Positions 9,277 through 18,214 of a DNA stretch of 64,000 nucleotides are shown piece by piece (the first letter of the stretch is position 1; every line of letters starts with the position of its first letter). Origin of the DNA: Branchiibius hedensis (GTDB lineage: Bacteria; Actinomycetota; Actinomycetes; Actinomycetales; Dermatophilaceae). Made by a program: the position numbers and the translations under genes. The DNA lies in the NCBI RefSeq assembly GCF_900108585.1, contig NZ_UESZ01000001.1, positions 992,001-1,056,000 of the forward strand, written 5' to 3'. Under the pieces are notes generated by a model that was not told the origin of the DNA, ran no database searches, and was given only the letters and a program-made list of their open reading frames with translations.

Positions 9277-10395
9277 GTGCCTACTTCTCAGCCTGCGGCG
9301 GCCTCGGTCGCACCCTACGACGCAGTCGTCCTGGTCTCGTTCGGCGGACCCGAGGGGCCGGAGGAGGTCATGCCGTTCCTGCGCCGGGTCACCGGTGGGC
9401 GCGGCATCCCCGATGAGCGGTTGGCGGAGGTCGCCCACCACTACGACCGCTTCGGCGGCAAGAGCCCGATCAACGACCAGTGCCGGGAGTTGCGCGCGGC
9501 GCTGGAGGCGGACCTGCGGCGGCGCGGCATCGACGTGCCCGTGCTGTGGGGCAACCGCAACAGCGAACCGTTCCTGACCGACACCCTGCGGGATGCGTAC
9601 GACGCCGGCGCGCGCCGGGTGTTGGCCGTCACCACCAGTGCCTACTCCTGCTACAGCTCCTGTCGGCAGTACCGCGAGAACATCGCCGACGCGTTGCAGA
9701 CCCTGCAGGACGAAGGCCGCGAACTGACCGTCGACAAGGTCCGCCAGTACGCCACCCACCCCAGCTTCGCCCGGGTCAACGCCCGACTGGTCACCGACGC
9801 CGTCCGGCAGATCGGTCAACCGGACGACGACAAGCTCCGGATCGTCTTCGTCACGCACTCCATCCCGGAAGCGATGGATGACACCTCGGGACCGGGTGAC
9901 GGTGAGGGCAATCTGTATGAGCACCAGCACGATGAGATCGCGCACGTCATCCTCGACGAAGCCGGCTTCACCCTGGACCGGGAACTGACCGGCGCACTGG
10001 TCTACTGCTCGCGCTCCGGGCCGCCGACCCAGCCGTGGCTGGAGCCGGACGTCAACGACCACCTGCGCTCGCTGGCCGCCGACGGCATCACCGATGTCGT
10101 CGTCGCCCCGATCGGCTTCATCTCCGATCACATGGAGGTCAAATTCGACCTGGACGTCGAGGCGCGCGAAACCGCCGACGAACTGGGTCTGAACATGGTG
10201 CGGGTTCCTACCGTCGGTGTTGACCCGGAGTTCGTGATCGGCCTGGTCGATCTGATGACCGAGCGCGCTGCACAAGCGCGCAACGTGCCGGTGGAGATGG
10301 TCGCCTGGCCAGGCGAGGCGATGCCGCCGGTGTGCCGACCCGGGTGCTGCCCGAATCTGCGCGAGGCACGCCCAGCCGCCTGCGGAATGGACTGA
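9277..10395 (+). CDS. hemH: Ferrochelatase (coproporphyrin ferrochelatase type)
   Basis: A 372-aa ferrochelatase: YDAVVLVSFGGPEGPEEVMPFL at the N-terminus, the NRNSEPF and TTSAYSCYSSCRQYREN segments, VFVTHSIPEAM with the metal-binding His, and VVVAPIGFISDHMEV. One internal Cys pair and the C-terminal cluster CRPGCCPN followed by a further Cys are consistent with the [2Fe-2S] site known in actinobacterial ferrochelatases. With HemE, HemY and HemQ elsewhere in the window, the likely substrate is coproporphyrin III (CpfC activity). GTG 9277 was chosen because GTAGGG lies just upstream; TTG 9271 is the alternative. It is followed 5 bp later by the suhB-like gene. Confidence 0.92.
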   Translation: MPTSQPAAASVAPYDAVVLVSFGGPEGPEEVMPFLRRVTGGRGIPDERLAEVAHHYDRFGGKSPINDQCRELRAALEADLRRRGIDVPVLWGNRNSEPFLTDTLRDAYDAGARRVLAVTTSAYSCYSSCRQYRENIADALQTLQDEGRELTVDKVRQYATHPSFARVNARLVTDAVRQIGQPDDDKLRIVFVTHSIPEAMDDTSGPGDGEGNLYEHQHDEIAHVILDEAGFTLDRELTGALVYCSRSGPPTQPWLEPDVNDHLRSLAADGITDVVVAPIGFISDHMEVKFDLDVEARETADELGLNMVRVPTVGVDPEFVIGLVDLMTERAAQARNVPVEMVAWPGEAMPPVCRPGCCPNLREARPAACGMD

Positions 10396-10400
10396 GGGGC

Positions 10401-11237
10401 ATGCCTGAGGACCTGAGCCTGGCGGCGCTGGGAACGCTCGAGACGATCTGCCGGGAACTGGCCGTGTTGGCCGGGGAACTCATCGTGCGCGAGCGTCCGG
10501 CGCACCTGGGCGTCGCCGACACCAAATCCAGCGCGACAGACGTGGTCACAGTCATGGACCGGCGCAGCGAACAACTGTTGCAGGAGCACCTGCGGCAGCG
10601 CCGCCCGCAGGACGGGATCCTGGGCGAGGAGGGCGCATCGGTCGAGTCCGCCAGCGGCATCACCTGGATCGTGGACCCCATCGACGGGACCGTGAACTAC
10701 CTCTACGACATCCCGGCGTACGCCGTGTCCGTCGCTGCGTGCACCGGTGACCCCGCAGGGGAGTGGGAAAGCGTCGCCGGTGCGGTGTTCAACCCGGTGA
10801 CCGGTGAGTTGTTCCACGCCCGCCGCGGCGGTGGCGCGTTCTTGCGGACGACCGGCGCCGAGTCCTCGGTAACGGCGTTGTTCGTCAGTGGTGAGCGGGA
10901 GCTGGGTCAGGCGTTGACCGGGACCGGCTTCGGGTACGACGCGGACAAACGCGCGCAGCAGGCGCAGATCCTGACCCACGTGCTACCCCAGGTGCGCGAC
11001 ATCCGCCGGGCCGGCAGTGCGGCGCTGGATCTGTGCGCCGTGGCGGCCGGCCGGTTGGACGTCTACTACGAATCCGGGCTGAACGCCTGGGATCGCGCGG
11101 CCGGACAGTTGATCGTCACCGAAGCGGGCGGTGTCGTGCGCGGCGCCGGCCCACAGCCGTCGCGCGACCTGACCCTCGCCGGGCCGGCGGTACTGGTGGA
11201 GGCGCTGCACGACGTACTGCGATCGGCGGCGCAGTAA
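10401..11237 (+). CDS. suhB: Inositol monophosphatase family protein (SuhB/ImpA-like)
   Basis: A 278-aa metal-dependent phosphatase. Motifs in order: LGEEGA (metal Glu), DPIDGTVNYLY (the DPxDGT core) and WDRAAGQLIVTEAGG (the WDxAAG motif), all with intact ligands. The family hydrolyses inositol-1-phosphate or related phosphates, feeding inositol, hence mycothiol or phosphatidylinositol, in actinobacteria. ATG 10401 follows GAGGGG closely. It sits 5 bp after ferrochelatase and is probably co-transcribed; the same position, upstream of DUF4193 and dut, is occupied by suhB in mycobacteria. Confidence 0.88.
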   Translation: MPEDLSLAALGTLETICRELAVLAGELIVRERPAHLGVADTKSSATDVVTVMDRRSEQLLQEHLRQRRPQDGILGEEGASVESASGITWIVDPIDGTVNYLYDIPAYAVSVAACTGDPAGEWESVAGAVFNPVTGELFHARRGGGAFLRTTGAESSVTALFVSGERELGQALTGTGFGYDADKRAQQAQILTHVLPQVRDIRRAGSAALDLCAVAAGRLDVYYESGLNAWDRAAGQLIVTEAGGVVRGAGPQPSRDLTLAGPAVLVEALHDVLRSAAQ

Positions 11238-11511
11238 ACCGGGTGGTCCGCCCGATGGAATGTACTCGGCGGTAAGGGTGTTCCTTGGCCATGTGAGCAC
11301 GTATGCTGCCGCCTCCTGGATCTGACGGCGGGAACGATCCACCAGAGGGCCCGGTGCGGGCACTGTCTTGGAGGTAGGGCAGAATTCCGGGCCGGGACGG
11401 GCACATATCACGTACGACGAGCGTTGAACGGCGCACAAGGCGCGGCACATCGCGTGACCGCGCCGCACAGATCTTCGAACCAGAGAACGAGAGAAGCGAG
11501 TAACCCTCGAG

Positions 11512-11811
11512 ATGGCAACTGATTACGACGCCCCGCGCAAGACCGACGACGACATCGAGCACGACTCGATCGAGGAGTTGAAGTCGCGACGGGTCGACAA
11601 GAACGCAGCCAGCGTCGACGTCGATGAGTCCGAGCAGGCGGAAGGTTTCGAACTGCCCGGTGCTGACCTGTCCGGTGAGGAGTTCACCGTCACGGTGATC
11701 CCGCGTCAGGCCGACGAATTCACCTGCTCGCGGTGTTTCCTGTTGCACCACCGCAGCCAGCTGGCCAAGGAGGTCGGCGGACTGCCGGTCTGCAGCGAGT
11801 GCGCGGCCTGA
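11512..11811 (+). CDS. DUF4193 family zinc-ribbon protein
   Basis: A 99-aa acidic protein with a conserved N-terminus ([13 protein letters not shown]) and a C-terminal four-cysteine ribbon ([15 protein letters not shown] ... PVCSEC, i.e. C-x2-C ... C-x2-C). The family is actinobacteria-specific and of unknown function, with some members described near transcription or cell-division genes. A 274-bp upstream gap should carry its promoter; I could not pick convincing -35/-10 boxes. It is followed 10 bp later by dut. Confidence 0.88.
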   Translation: MATDYDAPRKTDDDIEHDSIEELKSRRVDKNAASVDVDESEQAEGFELPGADLSGEEFTVTVIPRQADEFTCSRCFLLHHRSQLAKEVGGLPVCSECAA

Positions 11812-11821
11812 GCCGCCACCC

Positions 11822-12274
11822 GTGAGCGCGTTGCGCCTTCCGGTCAGCCGGATCGACCCCGATCTGCCGCTGCCGACCTACGCCCGCCCGGGCGACGCAG
11901 GGATGGACCTGTTGGCCCGGGTGGGCGTTACCTTGGCGCCGGGGCACCGGGCGCTGATCCCCACCGGAATCGCCATCGCGCTGCCGCAGGGGTACGCCGG
12001 GTTCATCCACCCGCGCTCGGGCCTGGCCGCCCGGCACGGGATCACGACACTCAACTCTCCAGGCACCGTGGACTCGGGCTACCGCGGTGAGATCCACGTG
12101 AACCTGATCAATCTGGACCCGCGGGAGTCGTTCACGATCACCCGCGGCGATCGCATCGCGCAACTGGTGGTGCAGGCCGTGACGGTCGTGCAGTGGGATC
12201 CGGTGGAGGTTCTGCCCGACAGCGTGCGCGGCGCCGACGGGCACGGTTCGACCGGAGGGTTCTCGCAGAAGTAA
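11822..12274 (+). CDS. dut: dUTP diphosphatase
   Basis: A 150-aa trimeric-type dUTPase that removes dUTP and supplies dUMP for thymidylate synthesis. All five family motifs are visible: PGDAGMDL (I), [12 protein letters not shown] (II), [14 protein letters not shown] (III), [10 protein letters not shown] (IV) and the C-terminal GSTGGFSQK (V, the P-loop-like lid). GTG 11822 gives the standard length. It lies in the DUF4193-dut-DUF3710-OB-fold order conserved in actinobacteria. Confidence 0.95.
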   Translation: MSALRLPVSRIDPDLPLPTYARPGDAGMDLLARVGVTLAPGHRALIPTGIAIALPQGYAGFIHPRSGLAARHGITTLNSPGTVDSGYRGEIHVNLINLDPRESFTITRGDRIAQLVVQAVTVVQWDPVEVLPDSVRGADGHGSTGGFSQK

Positions 12275-12329
12275 CCTCAGAAGAGGGCGGCTGGCAGGGA
12301 CCGGCCGATCGACGATTCGAAGGACGGCA

Positions 12330-13103
12330 GTGGGCATCTTCAAGAAGCGGGCCAAGGACGGTGCCGCGACCGGCGACCAACCGGATGAGGTTATCGAGGT
12401 CCCGCCGGAGGGATCCGAGCAAACCGAGGTGGACGTCGCTGGCGACGACTCGCCGGAGGAGGTCGAGGAGACCGTCGCCGTCGTCGACCGGTCCGCAGGC
12501 CCGTTCGATGTCACGGAGGTCGACGACGACCTCGAGCGGGTGGACTTCGGCTCGTTGCGTTTTGCGGTCTCACCGGAGCTGCAGTTGCAGGTGGATGCTG
12601 ACGAGACCACCCAGCAGTACACCGGGGTGACGGCCATCGTCGATGGATCCGCGTGTCAGATCCAGGCGTTCGCGGCGCCCAAGAGCCGCGGGGTGTGGCG
12701 CGAGATCCGAGGGGAGATCGCCGACAACCTGATCGCCGGCGGCGGCAGCACCGACATCGTGGACGGCCCGTTCGGGCCGGAGCTGCACGCCAAGTTGCCC
12801 AGCCAGGGCCCGGATGGCCGCACCGTGCTGGCGCCGGCACGTTTCGTGGGGGTGGACGGTCCGCGCTGGTTCCTGCGCATCGTCCTGTCCGGCAACGCCG
12901 CCGTCGACGACGCGGCCGCCGAGCCGCTGCTGGCATTCGCCCGGTCGGTGGTCGTGGTGCGGGGCAGTGAGCCGCGCGCGCCGCGGGAACTCCTGGAGTT
13001 GACGTTGCCTGAGGCCCTCACGCAGGCACCAGAGGAAGCGGCTGCTGCGGCTACGGCGCTGAACCCCTTCGAACGCGGCCCCGAGATCACCGAGGTGCGT
13101 TGA
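12330..13103 (+). CDS. DUF3710 family protein
   Basis: A 257-aa protein of an actinobacterial family of unknown function. It starts at GTG 12330 with GIFKKRAKDG. An acidic linker of about 55 residues follows, then the globular DUF3710 part (VDFGSLRFAVSPELQLQVD ... VWREIRGEIADNLIAGGG ... GPRWFLRIVLSGNAA) and a short Ala/Glu-rich tail. It precedes the OB-fold gene by one base and is surely co-transcribed with it. The function is not predictable from the sequence. Confidence 0.85.
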   Translation: MGIFKKRAKDGAATGDQPDEVIEVPPEGSEQTEVDVAGDDSPEEVEETVAVVDRSAGPFDVTEVDDDLERVDFGSLRFAVSPELQLQVDADETTQQYTGVTAIVDGSACQIQAFAAPKSRGVWREIRGEIADNLIAGGGSTDIVDGPFGPELHAKLPSQGPDGRTVLAPARFVGVDGPRWFLRIVLSGNAAVDDAAAEPLLAFARSVVVVRGSEPRAPRELLELTLPEALTQAPEEAAAAATALNPFERGPEITEVR

Positions 13104-13104
13104 G

Positions 13105-13476
13105 ATGGGCCTGTCGCACACCATCAAACGGCTGGCCCGCAGCGCCGAGGCCCATGAGCAGGACGAACTACGCGAAACCCTCGATGAATTGGGCGGTACC
13201 CCGATCGATCAGGTCGAGGACAAGTGCGTCACCGAATGTTGCGGCACCGTCCGGTCCATCAGTCTGCGCCCCCGGCAGAACGACGTGCCGGCGCTGGTCG
13301 TGGACCTGGACGACGGGCACCGCACGATGAATCTGGTGTGGCTGGGTCGGCGCACCATCGCCGGGATCGAACCCGGTGTCTTCTTGAAGGTGAAGGGGCG
13401 GGTGCTGTTCAAGAAGGGCGTCCCGACCATGTACAACCCGGCCTACCAGATCAAGCCGATCGCGCAGAAGGGCTGA
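13105..13476 (+). CDS. OB-fold nucleic-acid-binding domain protein
   Basis: A 123-aa protein with an N-terminal helix (SHTIKRLARSAEAHEQDELRE) and a beta-rich OB fold (CCGTVRSISLRPR, ALVVDLDDGHRTMNLVWLGRR, FLKVKGRVLFKKG, MYNPAYQI), as in the RecG-wedge-like or tRNA anticodon-binding OB domains found in this actinobacterial locus. The role is unknown. In mycobacteria and Streptomyces this gene is usually followed by a DUF3159 membrane protein before the trkA pair. Here the convergent trkA-like gene follows after 14 bp with no DUF3159 gene. Confidence 0.8.
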   Translation: MGLSHTIKRLARSAEAHEQDELRETLDELGGTPIDQVEDKCVTECCGTVRSISLRPRQNDVPALVVDLDDGHRTMNLVWLGRRTIAGIEPGVFLKVKGRVLFKKGVPTMYNPAYQIKPIAQKG

Positions 13477-13490
13477 CCGCGCGGCGGCGG

Positions 13491-14183
13491 TCAGAACGAC
13501 TCGATCGTCCGGATCGTTTCCGGACTGCGCCCGGTCAGCACCGCACCCAGCTCTGACTCGGCATCAGAGGTGGTCAGGAAGAGCAGTTCATCCAGCGCCT
13601 CGACGGTGTCGTCGTCACTGGGCGCGAGCGGTTGCTCGTCGCGGATGATCCCGACCAGGACTGAGTCGGCCGGGAGTTTCAGCTCCCGGACCGCGCGCCC
13701 GATCGTCGGGCTGTCCTCCGGGACGGTGATCTCCACCATGGTGGCGCGCCCCTGCTGGAACTGGAACAACCGCACCAGGTCGCCGATGGTGACGGCTTCC
13801 TCGACCAGAGCGGTCATCAACCGTGGGGTGGACACGGCCACGTCGACACCCCACGCGTCGTCGAACATCCACTCGTTCTTGGGGTTGTTCACCCGCGCCA
13901 CGGTGCGGCCAACCCCGAACTCGGTCTTGGCGAGCAGGGAGACGACCAAGTTCGCTTTGTCGTCACCGGTCGCGCAGACCATCACATCGGAGTCTTCTGC
14001 TGACGCCTCGACGAGGGTCGCGATCTCACAGGCGTCGCCCAGCAACCACGACGCGTCCGGGACCTGCCGCGTGCGCCGCTCATCGGCGTACTTGTCTATT
14101 AGCAGCACCTCGTGGCCGTTGTGCAGCAATTCGCGGGCAATGGAGCGTCCGACGCTTCCGGCTCCGACGATGACGACTCGCAT
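13491..14183 (-). CDS. TrkA-family potassium uptake regulator, second copy (CeoC-like)
   Basis: A 230-aa RCK protein: an N-terminal Rossmann fold (MRVVIVGAGSVGRSIARELLHNGHEVLLID) that binds NAD(H)/ATP, and a C-terminal TrkA-C domain (about 140-230, FQQGRATMVEITVPEDSPTIGRAVRELKLP). RCK proteins gate potassium channels or transporters from the cytoplasm. ATG 14183 was chosen over GTG 14186 because of the AAGGG box about 7 bp upstream. It lies 14 bp downstream of the other RCK gene in the same operon; together they match the ceoB-ceoC pair of mycobacteria. Confidence 0.9.
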   Translation of the reverse strand: MRVVIVGAGSVGRSIARELLHNGHEVLLIDKYADERRTRQVPDASWLLGDACEIATLVEASAEDSDVMVCATGDDKANLVVSLLAKTEFGVGRTVARVNNPKNEWMFDDAWGVDVAVSTPRLMTALVEEAVTIGDLVRLFQFQQGRATMVEITVPEDSPTIGRAVRELKLPADSVLVGIIRDEQPLAPSDDDTVEALDELLFLTTSDAESELGAVLTGRSPETIRTIESF

Positions 14184-14197
14184 CACGAATCCCTTAC

Positions 14198-14860
14198 TCA
14201 GTCAGCGGGTTTGGTGGCAGCCAACTGAGCTTCCACCTCGGCGAGACGATCAGTTTCGACCAGCAACTGCAGCAAGTCGCCTTCTTGCAGGACGGTGTCC
14301 GCGGCAGGCAGCATCGCCTCGCCGAGACGGGTGAGGTACGCGACGCGGGCACTGGTCTCGCGCTCGATGAGGCGCAGCGGGGACCCGATCCACGACCGGT
14401 CCGGTGGCACCTCCGCGAGCGTGATGCTGCCGCTGGGGTCGGTGTGCAGTTGTACGGCGCCCTGGGGCACCAAGCGGCGCAGCACCTGATCGGCGGTCCA
14501 TTTGACGGTTGCCACGGTCGGGATCCCCAGGCGCTGGTAGATCTCGGCGCGGGCCGGGTCGTAGATCCGGGCCACGACGTGGTCCACGTCGAAGGTTTCG
14601 CGGGCGACGCGGGCGGCCAGAATGTTGGAGTTGTCACCCGAGGACACGGCAGCGAACGCGTAGGCGTCCCGGATGCCGGCGCGGACCAGCGTCTCGCGGT
14701 CGAAGCCCACCCCGGTGACGCGCCGACCCTCGAACGTCGGGCCAAGACGGCGGAACGCGGACTCGTCCTGGTCGATGACGGCGACCTGTTCACCGCGCTG
14801 CTCCAACGCGAGCGCGAGGGTGGAGCCGACCCGCCCACATCCCATGATGACGAAGTACAC
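14198..14860 (-). CDS. trkA: TrkA-family potassium uptake regulator, first copy (CeoB-like)
   Basis: A 220-aa RCK protein starting at GTG 14860: nucleotide-binding Rossmann motif VYFVIMGCGRVGSTLALALEQRG, then TrkA-N (VAVIDQDESAFRRLG ... SSGDNSNILAARVARETF) and a C-terminal TrkA-C domain with VPPDRSWIGSPLRL. It is the first gene of a two-gene RCK operon transcribed away from the APC permease, with only 57 bp between the divergent starts. No TrkH/TrkG pore subunit is in the window, so the permease across the divergent promoter is a plausible partner. Confidence 0.9.
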   Translation of the reverse strand: MYFVIMGCGRVGSTLALALEQRGEQVAVIDQDESAFRRLGPTFEGRRVTGVGFDRETLVRAGIRDAYAFAAVSSGDNSNILAARVARETFDVDHVVARIYDPARAEIYQRLGIPTVATVKWTADQVLRRLVPQGAVQLHTDPSGSITLAEVPPDRSWIGSPLRLIERETSARVAYLTRLGEAMLPAADTVLQEGDLLQLLVETDRLAEVEAQLAATKPAD

Positions 14861-14917
14861 GCCTGGAACGGTACCGGAGTCGCTGCACGCCCTAGCCAGG
14901 CGGCATACTCTCGCCTT

Positions 14918-16924
14918 GTGTCAGGAACCAGTCGGGCGCTCAAGCGTGTCGTGGTGGGCCGCGCCATGCGCAGCGACCGGCTCGGGGACACGCTGTTGCC
15001 CAAGCGGTTAGCGCTGCCGATCTTCGCCAGCGATGCCCTGTCATCGGTCGCGTACGCACCCGACGAAGTCCTCATCGTGTTGGGTAGCGCCGGCGGCGCC
15101 TTCGCCTTCACCCACTCATGGCAGATTACCCTCGGCGTGATCTTCGTCATGGCGGTGGTCGTGGCGTCCTACCGGCAGAACGTGCACGCCTACCCCTCCG
15201 GGGGTGGGGACTACGAGGTCGCCACCGTCAACCTGGGACGGCGCGCCGGTCTGGGCGTGGCGTCCGCACTGCTGGTCGACTACGTCCTCACGGTGGCGGT
15301 GTCGGTGTCCTCCGGTATCCAGAACGCCTCGGCTGCATTGCCCTTCGTGCGGGGCAAGGAAGTGATTTTCGCGGTCCTGGTCGTGGTGCTCCTGACGGCG
15401 ATGAATCTGCGCGGCGTCCGTGAGTCCGGCGCCATCTTCGCGGTGCCGGTCTACCTGTTCATGCTCGGGGTCTTCACGCTGGCCGTCGTCGGCTTCGTCC
15501 GCAAGATCAGCGACAACCTGCCCCAGGCCGAAAGCGCCCAGTTCACCCTGGGTCCACAGCAAGGCATGGACACCCTTGGCCAGATCGCCATGCTCTTCTT
15601 GCTCTTACGGGCGTTCTCGTCCGGCTGTGCGGCCCTGACCGGTGTCGAGGCGATCTCCAACGGTGTGCCGGCCTTCCGCAAACCCAAGAGCAAGAACGCC
15701 GCGACCACGCTGCTGATGATGGGCGGCATCGCGATCTTCATGCTGGCCTCGATCGTGACCCTGGCCAACTGGACCGGCGTCCAGATGCAGGACCCGGATC
15801 ACCCCGGAAACCTGCTCCTGAACGGCAAACCGGTGGAGAACTACCACGAGGACACCGTCCTGGCGCAGTTGGCCAAGTCGGTGTTCAGCGGTTTCACCCC
15901 GGGTTTGGTCTTTATCGCGATCATCACCGGCGTCATCCTGATGCTCGCCGCCAACACCGCCTTCAACGGCTTCCCGGTGCTCGGCTCGATCCTGGCCCGG
16001 GATGGCTGGCTACCGCGCCAGTTGCACACCCGCGGCGACCGGTTGGCCTTCTCCAACGGCATCATCGCCCTCGCCGGGATGGCCATCGTGCTGATCGTCC
16101 TCTACGACGCCGAGACCACCCGGCTGATCCAGCTGTACATCGTCGGCGTCTTCGTTTCCTTCACGCTCAGCCAGTCCGGCATGATCCGGCACTGGAATCG
16201 GCACCTGCGCACCGAGACCGACCCGGTGCGACGTCGGCAGATGATGCGCTCGCGGGTCATCAACGGCGTGGGCGCGGTCATGTCAGGTCTGGTGCTGATC
16301 GTCGTACTGCTCACCAAGTTCCTACACGGCGCCGGCTACGCCGTGGCGGCGATGGTGGTGCTGTTCTTCCTGATGAGCGCGATCAACCGGCATTACGAGC
16401 GGGTGGGCCGTGAGTTGACCCTGGCCGAGGACGACAACGAGCAGCTGCTGCCCTCGCGCGTGCACGCGATCGTGCTGGTGTCCAAGCTGCACAAGCCGAC
16501 GATGCGAGCGTTGGCCTATGCCCGGGCGACCCGGCCCTCGGTGCTGGAGGCCGTCACCGTCAACGTCGATCACGCCGAGACCGAGGCCCTGCAGGCGGAA
16601 TGGGAGAAGCGGCAGATTCCGGTGCGTCTGAAGATCGTCGCCTCGCCGTACCGGGAGATCAGCCGCCCGGTGATCCAGTACGTCAAGTCGATTCGGCGCG
16701 ACAGCCCGCGCGATGTGGTCATGGTCTACTTGCCGGAATACGTGCTGGGTAAGTGGTGGGAACAGTTGCTGCACAACCAATCCGCGCTGCGACTCAAAGC
16801 GCGGTTGCTGTTCACCCCCGGTGTGATGGTGGCCAGTGTGCCGTGGCAGCTGGACTCCGCCCAGGGGCACGAGGAGCGGGTGTACGACGGTCCGGCACCG
16901 GGCGCCGTACGACAGGGTCGCTGA
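14918..16924 (+). CDS. APC-superfamily permease with C-terminal cytoplasmic domain (KimA-like)
   Basis: A 668-aa protein. After a short basic N-terminus (LGDTLLPKRLALPIFASDALSSVAYAPDEVLIVLG, the APC/KUP-type first helix with its unwound SS-AYAPDE motif), about twelve hydrophobic segments run to about residue 500. A soluble domain of about 170 residues follows, resembling a universal-stress/KUP C-terminal domain (HAIVLVSKLHKPTMRALAYAR). This design matches the KimA/YdaO potassium importers better than amino-acid permeases. GTG 14918 is the start that puts the conserved N-terminus at the right place. The divergent neighbours encode potassium-gating RCK proteins. Annotated homologues are often called only 'amino acid permease'. 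Confidence 0.82.
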   Translation: MSGTSRALKRVVVGRAMRSDRLGDTLLPKRLALPIFASDALSSVAYAPDEVLIVLGSAGGAFAFTHSWQITLGVIFVMAVVVASYRQNVHAYPSGGGDYEVATVNLGRRAGLGVASALLVDYVLTVAVSVSSGIQNASAALPFVRGKEVIFAVLVVVLLTAMNLRGVRESGAIFAVPVYLFMLGVFTLAVVGFVRKISDNLPQAESAQFTLGPQQGMDTLGQIAMLFLLLRAFSSGCAALTGVEAISNGVPAFRKPKSKNAATTLLMMGGIAIFMLASIVTLANWTGVQMQDPDHPGNLLLNGKPVENYHEDTVLAQLAKSVFSGFTPGLVFIAIITGVILMLAANTAFNGFPVLGSILARDGWLPRQLHTRGDRLAFSNGIIALAGMAIVLIVLYDAETTRLIQLYIVGVFVSFTLSQSGMIRHWNRHLRTETDPVRRRQMMRSRVINGVGAVMSGLVLIVVLLTKFLHGAGYAVAAMVVLFFLMSAINRHYERVGRELTLAEDDNEQLLPSRVHAIVLVSKLHKPTMRALAYARATRPSVLEAVTVNVDHAETEALQAEWEKRQIPVRLKIVASPYREISRPVIQYVKSIRRDSPRDVVMVYLPEYVLGKWWEQLLHNQSALRLKARLLFTPGVMVASVPWQLDSAQGHEERVYDGPAPGAVRQGR

Positions 16925-16925
16925 C

Positions 16926-18179
16926 GTGCCCGGCCGCCGCTCCTCTCATCGCCGCCCGCGCTCGCGGCAGACCCGTGGCACGTCCCTGGTCGGCACCCAA
17001 CTGACCCTCGAGGTCGGCAACGTCGCGCACGGCGGGTTCTGTGTCGCCCGCGCGGACGGCCGGGTGGTCTTCGTCCGGCACACGTTGCCGGGGGAGCAGG
17101 TCGTCGCGACGGTGACCGAGGGGGACACCGAGTCGCGTTTCCTGCGGGCGGACGCGACCCAGATCGTGGTCGCCTCACCCGAACGTCGTTCTGCGCCTTG
17201 CCCGTACGCCGGTCCGGGACTGTGCGGGGGATGCGACTGGCAGCACACGTCGGCGGCGCACGGACGGGTCCTGAAGGCGCAGGTCGTGGCCGAGCAGTTG
17301 CGCCGGTTGGCGAAGCTGGACGTGCCGGTCACCGTGGAACCGGTGCCGGGGGATCAGGACGGGTTGCGTTGGCGCACCCGGGTGGAGCTGGCCGCGGCAG
17401 CGCCCGGGCGAGCAGGGCTTCGCCTCGGGATCCGCAAGAACCGCTCGCACGAGGTGCTGCCGGTCGAGGACTGCTTGATCGCGGTGCCGGACGTCGCTGC
17501 GACCGGGATCTTCACGGAGGTCTTCGACGAGGGCATCAGTGGGGCCGATGTCGCGGTCGGCACCGACGAGACGGTGGTCGTTGAACTGCCCAACCACGAC
17601 CCGGTGCCCTCACTGCGGCAAGAGGTGTTGGACCGGTCCTTCGAGGTTTCGGCCCGCGGCTTCTGGCAGGTGCACCCGGGTGCGGCCGCGACCTTCACCT
17701 CGGTGGTGCTGGAGGCGCTGGAGCCGCAGCCGGGTGACCACGTGCTCGACTTGTACTGCGGCGTAGGGCTTTTCACCGCCTTCTTCGCGGCCGCTGTCGG
17801 TGCGTCCGGGCAGGTGCTCGGTGTCGAGGGTGATCAGCGGGCGGTGCAGGACGCGCAGGACAACATCCCGGCGAACGCCTCGGTCGTGGCCTCGGACGTC
17901 GAAGCCTTCTTCGAGTCGGGGCAGGTGGAAAGCACGCTGGGGGCAGTGGACCTGCTGGTGTTGGATCCGCCGCGATCGGGTGCGGGCCGGGCGGTCATGC
18001 AAGCGGCGCTGGCCCGCCGACCCCGGCGCGCGGCGTACGTCGCGTGTGATCCGGCCGCTTTGGCCCGCGACCTGGCCTACGCGGCCGAACACGGCTACCG
18101 GTTGGCGTCGCTGCGGGCGTTCGACGCGTTCCCGATGACCCACCACGTGGAGTGCATCGCGATCCTGGAACCCGCCTGA
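16926..18179 (+). CDS. TRAM-domain class I SAM-dependent RNA methyltransferase (TrmA/RlmD family)
   Basis: A 417-aa RNA uracil-5-methyltransferase. Residues about 20-80 are the TRAM domain (LTLEVGNVAHGGFCVARADG). A 4Fe-4S motif follows (APCPYAGPGLCGGCDW, i.e. C-x7-C-x2-C, with the fourth Cys in VEDCLIA). The C-terminal Rossmann part has DLYCGVGLFT (SAM motif I), LDPPRSGAG (motif IV) and the catalytic YVACDPAALARDL. Target could be tRNA or 23S rRNA. GTG 16926 lies 1 bp after the permease stop; co-transcription is expected. The next gene converges. Confidence 0.9.
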   Translation: MPGRRSSHRRPRSRQTRGTSLVGTQLTLEVGNVAHGGFCVARADGRVVFVRHTLPGEQVVATVTEGDTESRFLRADATQIVVASPERRSAPCPYAGPGLCGGCDWQHTSAAHGRVLKAQVVAEQLRRLAKLDVPVTVEPVPGDQDGLRWRTRVELAAAAPGRAGLRLGIRKNRSHEVLPVEDCLIAVPDVAATGIFTEVFDEGISGADVAVGTDETVVVELPNHDPVPSLRQEVLDRSFEVSARGFWQVHPGAAATFTSVVLEALEPQPGDHVLDLYCGVGLFTAFFAAAVGASGQVLGVEGDQRAVQDAQDNIPANASVVASDVEAFFESGQVESTLGAVDLLVLDPPRSGAGRAVMQAALARRPRRAAYVACDPAALARDLAYAAEHGYRLASLRAFDAFPMTHHVECIAILEPA

Positions 18180-18184
18180 CCCCT

Positions 18185-18200
18185 CCGCCCTTTTTGGCGG
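18185..18200. terminator. Small hairpin between convergent genes
   Basis: Stem CCGCC/GGCGG with loop CTTTTT directly after the methyltransferase stop and before the 3' end of the convergent reductase gene. The five-pair stem lacks a good T-tract, so it is a weak bidirectional terminator candidate. Confidence 0.35.
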
Positions 18201-18214
18201 CGGATCTACCCGGG

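Noticed and set aside
8061-9416. A long open frame on the + strand antisense to sepH.
   Set aside because: The minus-strand frame encodes the recognisable SepH family; the + frame is a by-product of high GC content.
11331-11356. A GGAAC-N18-GTG element upstream of the DUF4193 gene, similar to the msrB promoter.
   Set aside because: The -10 is GTG rather than GTT and the distance to the gene is about 155 bp, so support is too weak.
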